Below the pieces are notes generated by a model that saw only the letters and a list, made by a program, of their open reading frames with translations, made no database searches and was not told the origin of the DNA. The position numbers and the translations under genes were made by a program. 64,000 nucleotides of DNA from Roridomyces roridus (taxonomy: Eukaryota > Basidiomycota > Agaricomycetes > Agaricales > Mycenaceae): the NCBI GenBank assembly GCA_029378245.1, contig JARKIF010000032.1, forward strand, positions 372,001 through 436,000. The letters are read 5' to 3'. Every line of letters begins with the position of its first letter. Position 1 is the stretch's first letter. Shown piece after piece: positions 32,868 to 44,046 of the stretch.

Positions 32868-34723
32868 TGGGGAACAACGGTTGTGGGCAGATGCAACGAC
32901 ACCCTCCAGCTATATGACACTTGCGACACCCAGGAGCGCTTGCCTAAAAAAACTTAGTCCAGAGGGGGTTGTGACGGGTGCCGTGGCTCCGTTGGCATCG
33001 CTTACTTATGGGCGCGGAACACCGTACCGAGACGAGAACTTTGCTAGAATGGGAAAGCCGCATCAGCGATTTCTGTCAGAATAAAATGATTCTCAAGGTA
33101 CACCGGTCTTGTGGCAACCGACATCATCCGGCGACAACGGTGCCACAATCTGCGCGCATGGCATTCATAATGCAGATATCAGCGCGATTAAAGCACGGAA
33201 AGATCACAGGGTCTCGATGCCGAATTGAATTCGGAGAAACACAGCCAACACAAGAGACAGACAGGATAGGCGTCACGGCCGCCAGAATTGGGATCAGATC
33301 GTCGAATGGTTCAAAACTGGACCGGAGCCAAAAGTGAACTGAACCAGAGTTGGACCAGAGGCACGGTGAATATTTCGAGCGCAAACGCAAAGGGAGTTGG
33401 TGAATACCCCTGGGAGAGATTGGGGAGAGAGTCTTCGTGCTTGAGTGATACACCGGCGGTCTCCCCAGAAGAATCCAGTCCCGGTCGTAAAGTGAGCCGT
33501 TCCTCTAGGCGTCGCACATCTGTCTGGGTGCGCCAAAAGAACCAACAGGGGAGTCGGCAGGTAGAAATAAATGCGCTGTACGTCAACCAGAGTCGATTCA
33601 ATTTTGTTGACGGCGTTCAGGCAGCGTGCACGTGTGTATAATAACCTATAATAATGCACCTGGTCAACGTTAAACTGGAGTTCCTGGCTACGCCACGTGG
33701 TCCTGGACTTGAGAAACTAGCGAGCAAGGCGTCCATTTGATCACTCGTCGAGGACTGGAGACCTGGGATCGCCGCATCGCGCTCCTAGATCGGAAGTAAA
33801 TGAAAAGGACCATCTCCAATGCGATTCTTCGGAGCCTGAGTGACCCAGCTAGCGCCTAGAAGTTGCCTAGAAGCCGTAAAGTTTTGACTGTCATTGGGAC
33901 AGGAGCAAAAAGGGTTTGTTGTGGGACCAAACAACCTGTTCCGTTCTAGCCAACATCATCAACCACCGTTCATGCCAGCAGTCACCGAGACTTCTCTGCT
34001 TGGCTCTTACAAGGTAAGTCAGGTCCAGATGTTCTCTTGCGCGCTAGGTCCTTCATGACCCATTTTTCACCTGGGTTGTCGTACTAGTGGGACTCGGGAG
34101 AGCTCATTTGCCTCACAGTTCGCTGACCCGGACTCATGCAGCATTCGCCGCGGTCGCGTTCCTTCTTCACTGTCGACTGATGAAGCTGTAAGTCTCAAAT
34201 AAACGATTTTTCGCCTCGAGTTGACCTCGGGCTCTCATCAATGTGAAGAGGACACTCCGAGTATGTCTGGACAACCTCGACACCTTCCTTGGGGCGCTAG
34301 CGTGCTGCTTGTCTCGCAAACTTTGCGTCAAATCTTGGCTTAGGCTCACACCGGAAATTCTAAGTTTCTTTTAAAAAAAGTCGTTTGCAAGTCGTGTGGA
34401 ACATTTTCGGCCGACGGCGTCAGCTAGTTTCGTCAGGCTGCTGGTTTTCCACCTTCTCTCAGGTACAAGGGTCATAATATCCACTTCCCGTTTTTGTCCT
34501 CCCAGTAATTCGAACATTCCAGATGTTGAGATTCACTCTTTCGGCGTCGCGTCGGCCCTATCAACGATCGTCATTGGCTATTGCCTTTTTAGGTTTTTGT
34601 TTTGATCGATGGTTCGGGATATCGGCGCTCCTCAGACCTCATCGGCAATGGCAGCGTGAAAAAGAATGTGGGTCATGAATTACCCGGGGCGGACCTCGAG
34701 TCAGCACTTTGCTCACGACCCTC
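32868..34723. other. About 1.9 kb between divergent transporter genes
   Basis: No confident gene. Overlapping frames on both strands at 33290-33660 have no domain. At 33972-34013 a plus-strand ATG begins MPAVTETSLLGSYK followed by a consensus donor GTAAGT, resembling a first exon (such a start is seen in flavin oxidoreductases of the OYE type), but no continuation was found, so it may be a gene remnant. Confidence 0.35.
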
Positions 34724-36786
34724 ATGGCCTCCCCTTCCGCCGACTCCAGCACCATCATCGAGTCTCCCCTCGCGCTGCACCATATCCCCTCCCATGTATC
34801 TCACGACATTCCAATGTACAACACGGCCCCGGCGCCCTTGAAAAACGACGACTCAATCTATGACCGACTCTCTCCCTCCCGCAAGATCGTGATCACCTGT
34901 GTGCTCGCCGTGTGCGGTTTTCTCTCACCGATCTCATCCACCACCGTCCTCTCCGCGATCCCAGAAGTCGCAAGCACGTATCATACAACCGGCTCCATAA
35001 TCAACGTCTCAAATGCGGTGTACCTCATCTTCATGGGCATTTCGCCGTGCTTGTGGGGGCCGATGAGCCAGGTCCGCAAATCCCTTTTTTTCAGCACTTT
35101 TCTTTTGTTGATTCCACGGAATCAGGTCTACGGGAGACGATGGGTATATACCCCTTTATTTCTTATCCCCCACTATCGCGGCAAAGACGGACGCTGAAAC
35201 GCACGCACCGTAGATGTGTATTTCCAGTTCTGTCCTTTTCTTCGGGTGCTCGCTAGGCACGGCTCTCAGTCCGAATCTCGGCGCGTTCTTCGTGTTCAGA
35301 GCCTTGACCGCCTTCCAAGGCACCTCGTTTCTGATTGTCGGCGCGAGTTGCATTGGGGACATTTATAGGCCGGTACGTAAAGCCAACTCCAACTATGGTT
35401 ACTTGTTCCCCTCATACATCCGTTTGTTTTTAGCAAGAAAGAGCGACGGCTTTAGGCTGGTTTCTTTCCGGTACTCTCATTGGACCCGCCATTGGGTACT
35501 TTTTTTTTCGTTCTCTTCCCCGGGGCCGCTGGTATTCATCCTATCGCTTCAGGCCGTTTGTAGGCGGTGTCATCGTGACTTTCCGAAGCTGGCGCGTCAT
35601 CTTCTATCTGCAAACAGCCCTAGGCGGACTTGCGACTCTCCTCGTTGTGTTTTTGCTACCCGAGACCATCCACCACAAGCGCTCCGAGGAGCTCGAAGGA
35701 CTCAATCGGGTGCAGAAAGCCCGCCAGCTCTGGGAATGGACGAACCCGTGGCGGATAGTCAAGCTGTATCGATACCCTAATCTGGTGCGCATTCATTCAG
35801 ACTCCCTCATTTCTTTAATCTGAATTGGCGACAGACGATTGCCGTGAGTATTCATCTCACGAGGTACACGTGGTACATGATCCATTATTTCAAACAGTCT
35901 CTGGCCTCCTCCGCGCTTGTATGGAATATGTACTCACTACTCACCCCTATCCGGTACATCATTAATCCGCGGTTTGACCTCACCACGCCCATACAATCCG
36001 GCCTGTTCTACCTCGCTCCCGGGGCGGGGTACCTAGCCGGTCAGTTTTAAATAATTTTCTCGGCGGCGTTCAAAAATTCATCTCGTACTAGGTACTTTCT
36101 TTGGTGGCCGCTGGGCAGATCACACCGTCAAAAAATGGATTGTAATGCGCGGGAGACGTGTCCCTGAAGACCGGCTGCGTAGCTGTGTGCCGTTCATGGG
36201 TATCATAATACCCGCTTGTATGCTCATCTATGGGTGGAGCATAGAGAAGAAGGCCGGCGGGATTGCGTTGCCTGTGATTACCATGTAGGTTCTCTTCTTC
36301 CAACCCTTGCAAGTTGTGGTGCTAATTCACGTCCACAGGTTCTTCCAAGGATTCGCCCAGCTCTTTTGCTTCCCGAGTTTGAACACGTATTGTCTTGGTA
36401 GGTGCCCAATACCAAATGTTTCCCTCTATTCATTTTCGTTGTTTAGATGTCATGCAAAGCCGCTCCGCGGAAGTCATTGGTGCGTCTCTGTCCGGACTTG
36501 GGTCGTAGTTGGATCTGAACTTCGTCCAGCGGGCAACTACATGACGCGGTACTTCTTCGCAGCCGCAGGCTCTGCGGCCGTCCTCCCCGCCGTGCAGCAC
36601 ATCGGCGTCGGTTGGTTCTCTACCATCTCGGCGATCTTCCTTGCACTAGTGACCGCTGCGGTCTACTGCGCCGCGCTCTGGGGAGAGGCGTGGCGTGATA
36701 AGATTGACGGTGTCCCCAGCCATGAGGGAGAAAAGAGTGGTGCCACGCCGGCTGCAGTACGTGGAGAGAAATCCGAGAGGGTTTGA
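34724..36786 (+). CDS. MFS drug:H+ antiporter, DHA1 family
   Basis: Multi-exon, roughly 520 residues. Cytosolic start MASPSADSSTIIES, then IVITCVLAVCGFLSPISSTT, VLSAIPEVASTYHTT, the motif A variant GPMSQVYGRRWV, SSSVLFFGCSLGTALSPNLG, ALTAFQGTSFLIVGASCIGD, the antiporter motif C as SGTLIGPAIGPFVGG, SWRVIFYLQTALGGL, LLPETIHHKRSEELEG, then the second half with LTTPIQSGLFYLAPGAGYLA, GRWADHTVKKWI, ALPVITMFFQGFAQLF, and NYMTRYFFAAAGSAAVLPAV. Motif C marks it as an antiporter that exports drugs or metabolites with protons rather than an importer. Start ATG 34724 begins the first long exon. It ends 92 bp before the left inverted arm. Substrate unknown. Confidence 0.82.
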
Positions 36787-37212
36787 GAAGGTCTTCGACG
36801 TAGTGATAACATGCTTAGAATTTTAGATGTGCTTTCAACATGCTTTGCTTTAGATGCATTCCGGTTGTGTTTTTGCCGAGTTTTTTCAACTTGCCGCATC
36901 GGCCGAGATTCGGATCAACTCTGGCTTCTCTGACGCGTCCACCACGCTTCTTCCTACTCATTGTTGACCTACTCTGCACAATTAACTTGAAGGGCGGGGC
37001 CCGACTTTTTTCATGAAGCAATCCTCATTGCAAATGTGCCACTTCGGATCCGACAGTCGGAGTGGCGACCTAAGTACTCGAACTCCGATTGCACTGAAAG
37101 GATCTTTCTATTACTAAGGACTTTGAACGTGTATGTCTCGTTGATCCCATTATTCACTCCCGAGACTTACCCTTTGAAGCTACTTCAATGCCTTTCGCAG
37201 CTTTGATTGATC

Positions 37213-37287
37213 CAATGCGCGCTTTATGCGACCCAAGCGCATTGAACGCAACAAGCGACAATGCCCGCCCTTGAAGCGCACAATGGG
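37213..37287 (+). promoter_or_regulatory. Cluster of four CAATG/GCGC motifs upstream of the arm gene
   Basis: Four related sites lie within 75 bp: CAATGCGCGC (37213-37222), AGCGCATTG (37236-37244, opposite strand sense), AGCGACAATGCCCGC (37254-37268) and AGCGCACAATGG (from 37275). They start about 210 bp before the ATG and are preserved in the right arm. They look like repeated binding sites; the factor is unknown. Confidence 0.35.
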
Positions 37288-37351
37288 GACTGCTGCAAAG
37301 CGGCACATAATGGCGACTCTTGGACCAACGACTCTTTGGTTTGTGAGAAGA

Positions 37352-37357
37352 ATAAAA
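37352..37357 (+). promoter_or_regulatory. TATA-like box of the left arm gene
   Basis: ATAAAA in GAATAAAAGTCGGG, about 70 bp upstream of the ATG at 37424, and the same in the right arm. Confidence 0.4.
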
Positions 37358-37423
37358 GTCGGGATGCGTCGAGCTGGTCCTCCATCCTCCACCAGCCTCT
37401 TCTGAACATCTAGCCCTCTTGAA

Positions 37424-38378
37424 ATGCCTCGCTCTCCATCGACCCGCTACGGTAACGCCTCGGACGACCAGTACTACGGGACTGTGAGTATTACTTCGTC
37501 ATCTCCGAAATACATAATAATTATGGTGCACAGTGGAACACTCAGTCCATGCCTCAGTACCCTGGGCCGCACACGGCTGGCAGTAGCTCTGGCTCGCGCC
37601 CAAGCCAGAGCCAACAATATGCCATGCAATCCGCGCCCCGCCAGATGCCTCCTCCCGTTCGTCTTTTCCATCCTCTCTCAAAACAACCAACCTAACCACT
37701 GATGGAATTTTCAGCACCAGTCCTCCCGCGCGCCGACCCAAGTCGACAGCCGCCCGCCAGACTACTGGCACAACGACAAGGACATGATGTGCGTCAACCG
37801 CGGGAACGCCAAGGAGTACCCGTACAGCGTCTCCTTCCGACCGACGACGGGTCCCTGCCGATTCGGTGTGGCGCTACTCAATCTCGAGCTCGGGCTGCGC
37901 ATGGTCAATGGCGAAGGCGGGCTTGACCAACTACTGCCACCCCCAATCTCGAGGTTCGCACACGCGACGCTGTTGGTTGAGGTGAGTTTTGAGCCCTTGT
38001 TTCATCCTGCGATCCATTCTCAACTTCTTGAACAGTGGCCTGGATACCGCTCGGAGAGCTATATACTCAACCTCGTCGACCCACGCACGCGGCAACACAT
38101 TACCCGTGCGCAACTCGGTGCCCAAGCCACGCAGCATTTCAAGAATTTTATCAATGTTCGTCTTCGAATTCTCACCTTGCTTTTTCCAACTTCGACTAAC
38201 CACAACCCCATCGCAGACCCGCACCGAAGCCCATTTCTTTGAAGACTCGGACAACGCCCTGCTTCTCAGCGTCGACGGGGTGTCGTACGAGCAAGTCCGC
38301 CTCGCGGAGCTCTATACCAAGGATGGGATGACCTTCCATATGCAGTTTGCGTTGAATGTCAACTATTCGGTGGTTTAA
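37424..38378 (+). CDS. Uncharacterised protein with Gln/Ser-rich N-terminus (left arm copy)
   Basis: Not recognised. Five exons: 37424-37483, 37534-37656, 37715-37981, 38036-38155 and 38217-38378; four GT/AG introns, total 244 codons including stop. Residues 1-75 are low complexity and polar (SPSTRYG, YPGPHTAGSSSGSRPSQSQQ, APRQMPP), probably disordered. From HNDKDMMCVNRGNAKEYPYS a globular domain begins, with GPCRFGVALLNLELGLRMV, SRFAHATLLVEWPGYRSESY and ILNLVDPRTRQHITRAQLG, then ending in the tail MQFALNVNYSVV. No signal peptide, membrane helix or known motif. The domain has the alternating hydrophobic pattern of a beta-rich fold. The gene with its promoter is repeated almost unchanged, in reverse, at 44287-45242. 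Confidence 0.8.
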
Positions 38379-38677
38379 TCTCTAGACTAGTCACTAGAAT
38401 ACAATCTCGAACGATAATGTGTACTCTATGTTTATCTACTTATAGAATCAGCCTGAACATTCCGATGTTGAGAAGTTGCAAGCCCCCATCACTCTTGCCG
38501 AAGAGCACAACTCCATCAATCCCGATCGCTCTTCTACCACCACCTTCATGTCTAATACTCTATGCAAGTCTTGGACAAATTTGGTTGCTTCACGATGACT
38601 GACTGACTGGAACTTGGGAAGTAGAGACTGCACAGACTAACAATCGAGTTTAACGCAGCGCTATATTCCTTACTCTT

Positions 38678-40102
38678 CTATAGCTTAACCTGGCCCACAG
38701 CCGCAGTCCTCGTAAACCGTCCCCCGCCATCCAAAATAATCTGGGCCCCAGTAACGTGTGCGCCCGCCGGGGATACAAGGAACAGAGCAACACCTGCCAT
38801 GTCTTCCGTCGTCCCAAACCGACCTGTCGGTTGACCTTCCTTGAGTAGGACGGAGCCCGCCGTGCGGAGTCCGAAGGCGGTCATTTTGCTGGGGAAGAAG
38901 CCAGGGAGAATGGCGTTTACGCTGGTGGTTCGTGAGAATTAGTGGGGATGGGTAGGATGGTACGTACGTGACTTGGCTCGGTCCCAACTTGACGGCGAGG
39001 GAGGTGGTTAGGTGGTTCACTGCAGAAGTTGGTGAGCAGACACAGGAAAAGTTCGAGGAAAATATTTACCGGCCGCTTTGCTCGGTTGGTCTACAGACAA
39101 TAGTCAACATTCGATCGCAACAAGCATGATATCACCTACAACTCCAAGTTCCATTCCCGTCTCCGCTCATAGCATTCTCACTCAGCGGAACGATGGAATC
39201 TGTGGAGGAGATGTTAATGACGCGGCCTGGATCCTCGGCCGTAGCGCCCTTTGTGAGGAGGTCCGTTAAGCTAGTGGTGTCATAAGAAGGGCATCCAGGG
39301 AAAGAAATTGGGGACGCGTACCCAGCCGTCACTGCGAATCAGTCTCTTGAATCAGCCACCGAGGAATCAAAGGAAGACACGTACTGTAGAAAATACTCTT
39401 AACATTAACGGCAAACACATTATCCCATCCCTTCTCCTCGGGTACGTCGTTGAACGGAGCACCCCAGGTAACGCCCGAGTTGTTGACGAGGATATGCAAG
39501 TCCTTCTCGCGTTTCTTGAACTCGGCAATGAGCGCGTCGCACCCGGCTTTCGACTACCGCGGTTCATAATCAATTTAACTTTCTTGAATCCATATAAGTA
39601 GTGAACACGCACTCCGACGTTGGCGACGATGTAATCCACCTTGCCCCCTCCGAGTTTTTGGAGGTCCGCAACAGCCTATGCAAGAGATTCATCGCTGTGG
39701 AAATCGAAATGAAGATAAAACCAACTTCTTTCAGCTGATCCTCCTACAACTTTCGTTAGGCATAGCTTCCGGCGCCAACGAGAAACCACGTACCTTTCGC
39801 GCCGCAATGTAAACGCTAGCGCCGTTTTTAACGAACCCCGCAGCAATCATCTTACCAATGCCGCTACCTGGACAAAAAAATGAGTCTGGTTAATAAGGAA
39901 AAGTCCGGGTGCACGCATACCTCCTCCTGTGACCAGAGCTGCCAGAGGAAGGAAATGAGCGTCCAGTGGAGACCTGTCCGAAACTGCCGAACCTATTTTC
40001 CCTTGTACATTGAAGAGACTTGATGCAGCTAGTTTCAAATCAATCGACTTGAACACCGACGGAGGAGCGGTGAGAGGAGGGACACGCACATAAAGTTGAC
40101 AT
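38678..40102 (-). CDS. Short-chain dehydrogenase/reductase (SDR), intact copy
   Basis: NAD(P)-dependent oxidoreductase. A tiny first exon encodes MSTL and is spliced to SASSLFNVQGKI, then ALVTGGG and SGIGKMIAAGFVKNGASVYI, giving the TGxxxGIG cofactor motif across an intron. It continues with ARKEDQLKEAVADLQKLGGG, HILVNNSGVTWGAPF (the NNSG structural motif), GWDNVFAVNVKSIFY, GRVINISSTDSIVPLS, then a catalytic YQPSKAAVNH (YxxxK, the Tyr codon is split by an intron), LAVKLGPSQVTVNAILPGFF, GRFGTTEDMAGVALFLVSP and GAHVTGAQIILDGGGR. About 300 residues, as usual for a classical SDR. The many introns (about ten) are 50-70 bp. Substrate unknown. Divergent from the next gene, 274 bp between starts. Confidence 0.85.
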
Positions 40103-40376
40103 GGTGGAACAAGAGCAAGGTGCTACGCGGCCGCAACCGGTTTAATCAAGGTTTGATGGTGGCCAGAATCACGTGCGAAAGTTCCTCTCCTTTCACCTCA
40201 ACTTGACCTCAACCGTTGTTTGACTGGTGTCCTCGACTACATACTCGCGACAGCTCAGCGCTCAGTGCTGCGCCACTCCTGGTCACTATTTTATTGAAAA
40301 GGTACTGAATACAGCCCTCACAGCGCTGTGATGCCGCCGACTCTTGACATCGCCTCTCGGATCGCCGCAAGCTACC

Positions 40377-41288
40377 ATGACTTCGACTCCCACCTTCCCG
40401 CAAGATGTAGAGCGGCTTATAAACGAGACTCTCTTAGATGATTCTCGAGTGATGTGCAGCTCGATGGCTCTTGTAGCCTCGAGATTCTACGCCTGGTGAG
40501 TGGTTTTCATTAACCTTGATTCCCACTTACACCGGCGGGGAAGGACGAAGCAACTCAGGGGCCGCACCGTTGTCGTACGCAGACGCGATGGCTATGACTG
40601 GATGCAGCGGATAACCGAATACCTACTACCAAACGCATCCCTCGCACGCACCCTCGCAATCAACCTACCCTTCACTTCGGAAGGCCCAATGCCCGAAACG
40701 GAGCTGGCCTACATCCGAAACCTCCTCCAAGCTTCACGCGGTGTTGTCTCCCTCGCCGTAACATGGAACATCTGGGCCCGCCTCAGCTCCGAGTGCGGAT
40801 CTCTCCCACTTGGCAACCTCTACCTCATCTGGGATGGCTGGGGTGGCGGCCTGCGTATTCCCCGAGCCGAACCCAGCTTGGTCAACCTCCTACATCCCGA
40901 TACCCTGCTCGAGCTCACCATATACTCCCCACCGGACCTCCAAAATCCCACCCCATTCCGCTCGATAGCCAACTTCTACGTCCCCGACATCGCTCCCTGT
41001 GCGAATCTCAAATACGTGTCATACGCAGTAGACCGACCGCCCACCCCCAATATCTGTCTCTTGTGCAAGGAGCGGCCAAGCTTGCGGACTAGGTTCGTAC
41101 TCGTTATGCCGGAGGCGTGGGTGTCGGATAGGGCGTTATCCGACATGCTGGTGGAGATGAACAAAGAATGGTACCCAACGTTCTCGAACACCTGGCTGCC
41201 TTCTTTTGACCACGTATTGGCCGAGTGGTTGAAGAAAGCGGAGGGTAGGGAGAGTGTGTTGGATCATCCGGAACCTCACGAGGTGTAG
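40377..41288 (+). CDS. F-box/LRR-like hypothetical protein (copy 1)
   Basis: Two exons, 40377-40495 and 40544-41288, with a 48-bp intron (GTGAGT to GAAG) that restores the frame as FYAW-TKQLRGRTVVV; 287 residues. The N-terminus FPQDVERLINETLLDDSRVM resembles the degenerate F-box opening of many agaricomycete proteins (LPxEIxRLIxE), followed by a CSSMALVASRF helix. The rest is strand/helix alternation with LARTLAINLPFTSE, LRIPRAEPSLVNLLHPDTLL and VLVMPEAWVSDRALSDMLV. No catalytic motif. Paralogue at 41697-42654 is about 90% similar. The role as a substrate adaptor is inference and weak. Confidence 0.65.
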
Positions 41289-41329
41289 ATTTGGGGAGGA
41301 CTGACTGCTTCTACGACTTCTACTTAGTC

Positions 41330-41460
41330 TGAAGTTTCACCTGCGGAGCAATATCCATCCTCGTAAACCGTGATCCGCCATCTACGATTATGTGCGCCAA
41401 CGGCGGTCATTTTGCTAGGGAAGAATCCGGGGAGAATGGCGTCGACGCTGCACTGTGTTG
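41330..41460 (-). pseudogene. Remnant of an SDR 3' end
   Basis: The minus strand carries pieces of the last SDR exons: the C-terminal part matching FTRMDIAPQVKL-type sequence of the SDR at 42656 near 41330-41375, and VNAILPGFFPSKMTAVG near 41400-41450. The codons between them are missing (CGATTATGTGCGCC joins AACGGCGGTCATTTTGC directly), and no upstream exons exist. It lies downstream of F-box-like copy 1 exactly where the full SDR lies downstream of copy 2, which shows that the F-box-like/SDR unit was duplicated and then deleted. Confidence 0.75.
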
Positions 41461-41696
41461 ACCTCAACCAAACGACAACTTGTCCTCGACTACATACATA
41501 CTTGGCTCGGCGACAGCTCAGCGCTCCGCCACTCCCGGACACAATTCTATTGAAAATGTCCTGAATAGCGACCCTCACGGCGCTGTGTGCATTCTTGACA
41601 TCGCCTCTCGGATCGCCGCAAGCTAAGTTACCTATATACTAACGATGTACGAGTTATAAGTATACAGCGGCTGTTTGTAAGAGACTACAAGCTACC

Positions 41697-42654
41697 ATGG
41701 CTTCGACCCCCACTTTCCCGCAAGATTTAGAGCGGCTCATACACGAGAGTCTCTTAGATGACTCCCGAGAGATGTGCAGCTCTATGGCTCTTGTAGCCTC
41801 GAGGTTCTATGCCTGGTGAGTGATTTCCCTTCAATAGCCTTCATTCCCACTTACACTGCCGGGGAAGGACGAAGCAACTCAGAGGCCGCACCGTCGTCGT
41901 ACACAGACGTGACGGCTATGACTGGATGCAGCGGATAACCGAATATCTGCTACCAAACGCAGCCGTCACCCGCACCCTCGCAATCAACCTTCCCTTCACT
42001 TCGGAACGCCCAATGCCCGAAACGGAGCTGGTCTACGTCAGAAACCTTCTCGAAGCTTCGCGAGGTGTTGTTTCCCTCGCCGTAACATGGGACATCTGGG
42101 CCCGCCTCAGCTCTGAGTGCGGCTCTCTCCCACTTCGCAACCTCTACCTCATCTGGGATGGCTGGGACGGCGGCCTGCGTATTCCCCGAGCCGAACCGAG
42201 CTTGGTTAACCTCCAAAGCCCCGATACCCTGCTCGACCTCACCGTGTACTCCCCACCGAACCTGCGAAATCCCACTCCAATCCGCTCGATAGCCAACCTC
42301 TACATCCCCGACATCGCTCCCTGTGCGAATCTCAAATACGTATCATACGCAGTAGACCGCACGCCCATCCCCAATATCTGCCTCTTGTGCAAGCAACGGC
42401 CAAACTTGCGGACTAGGTTCGTACTCGTTATGCCGGAGGCGTGGGTGTCGGATAGGGCGTCCTCCGATCGGCTGGTAGAGATGAACAAAGAGTGGTACCC
42501 CACGTTCTCAAACACCTGGCTGCCTTCTTTTGACCACGTATTGGCCGAGTGGTTGAAGAAAGCGGAGGGTAGGGAGAGTGTGTTGGATCATTCTCCACCC
42601 CACGAGGTGCAGATTTGGGGAGGCCTCACTGGGAACTCTACGACTCGTACTTAG
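41697..42654 (+). CDS. F-box/LRR-like hypothetical protein (copy 2)
   Basis: Paralogue of 40377-41288 with the same structure: exons 41697-41815 (119 bp, identical length) and 41868-42654; 301 residues. MASTPTFPQDLERLIHESLLD leads into CSSMALVASRF and the same body; differences are scattered amino-acid changes and an extended C-terminus (HEVQIWGGLTGNSTTRT) because the stop of copy 1 is replaced by a Gln codon. The upstream 230 bp also match copy 1 with indels. Its stop codon (42652-42654) is separated by a single base from the stop of the convergent SDR copy (42656-42658). Confidence 0.65.
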
Positions 42655-42655
42655 T

Positions 42656-44046
42656 TTAAAGTTTAACCTGCGGAGCAATATCCATCCTCGTAAACCGCCA
42701 CCCCCTATCTACGATTATATGTGCCCCGGTAACATGCGCGCTGGCGGGTGATGCGAGGAACAATGCGACGCCAGCCATGTCTTCCGTTTTGCCGATTCGG
42801 CCTGTGTCGGTTTGCAATTTGAGTACTGAATTCGGATGGAAAGCGCACCTGTGGGCTGACCGTACTCAAAAACTCATCCCCGGCCGCTTCGAGCCCGACG
42901 GCGGTCATTTTGCTGGGGAAGAATCCTGGGAGAATAGCGTTGACGCTGTGCAGTGTTCAAATTTGATTTCTAAATAGCAGGAAAACACGTACGTGACATG
43001 GCTAGGTCCCAATTTTACCGCGAGCGAACTGGTTAGCTGATTTACTGCCGGCGTCCATGTCAGCGACCTAGTAGAAGGGAAAGCCATGCTCACCGGCTGC
43101 TTTGCTGGCCTGGTCTTCGTCCATGTTTCAATTGAACCATTTCCAAGAAGCGTAACATCACGTACAGCTCCAAGTCCCATTTATCCCGTCCGGCTACAGC
43201 AGGTGCTCGCTCAAAGGAACAACGGATTCGGTGGATAAAATATTGATAACACGGCCAGGCTCGTTGGCTGTGGCTCCCTTCGTGAGGAAATCCGTTAACC
43301 TGGAAAGCGCACATCCAGCTTCAAATTCGCTGACTGGAGATGTACACACCCAGCCGTCACTGCATCGAATGCAAATGAAAAGCAGATCGACGACGCACTG
43401 TAAAACACACTCTTCACATTGACAGCAAAGACCGCGTCCCAGCCCCTCTCCTCGGGAAAGTTGCCAAACGGGCCCGTCCAGTATACACCAGAGTTGTTGA
43501 CATGCAACTTGCTTTCGCGTTTCTTGAACTCTGCGATGAGGGCGTCGCAGCCGACTTTCGTCTGGGTTCGGATCCTGAGCAGAAGGAGAAAAAGGTGGGT
43601 TGAAAATCACGCACTGCGATGTTACCTACGATGTACTCTGCCCTTCCGCCCCCGGAAGCGAGGCTTTGCAGGTCTTGGACGGCCTACATGATGTTTATTT
43701 GGATCTCTCGTCACGCCATTTTCAAAGAATGAACCCACCTCTTTTAGTTGCTGTTCCTACAAGGCGCGTTATGACAAGGCTATAAAACGGTGCGGCACTC
43801 ACCTTGCGCGCACAGATGTAGACAATCGCCCCATTTCCAACAAACCCCGCAGCCATCATCTTGCCGATGCCGCTACCTAACCACCATCGAGTCTGATATC
43901 TTGTAGGAAATCGGTGGAGAGTGCGTACCTCCTCCTGTGATTAGTACTGTGATTTCAATCAGGTTGAAGCCGACGTCCTTGTGCAAATTTCAGCGGACGT
44001 ACCAATTTTGCCTTGCACATGGAACAAACTGGGGGTCGCTACGTAT
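42656..44046 (-). pseudogene. SDR copy 2, first exon lost at the inverted-repeat junction
   Basis: Paralogue of 38678-40102. From 44046 downwards an acceptor AG and then ATPSLFHVQGKI, VLITGGG, SGIGKMMAAGFVGNGAIVYI, NNSGVYW, FAVNVKSVFYSAS, GRVINILSTESVVPLS, YQASKAAVN (split Tyr codon kept), LAVKLGPSHVT, VNAILPGFFPSKMTAVG, GKTEDMAGVALFLASP and the end IAPQVKL. So the body is largely preserved, including TGxxxGIG and YxxxK. But the short first exon with the start codon and the promoter are missing: the right inverted arm begins immediately upstream, inside what was intron 1. Further damage: two residues before NNSG (IL in copy 1) are lost, and the LDGGGR end is VDRGWR. A start at an internal Met or a new promoter is possible, but a decaying gene is the simpler reading. 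Confidence 0.65.

Larger units (their letters stand above)
36878..38610. repeat. Left arm of a 1.7-kb inverted repeat
   Basis: The sequence from about 36878 to 38610 recurs in reverse complement at 44047-45787. The match includes the upstream region, all exons and introns of the enclosed gene and its 3' flank; differences are scattered substitutions and short indels (for example AGTA present here in CCTAAGTACTCG but missing in the other arm). The inner end lies in a GACTGACTGACTGG run. Confidence 0.9.
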
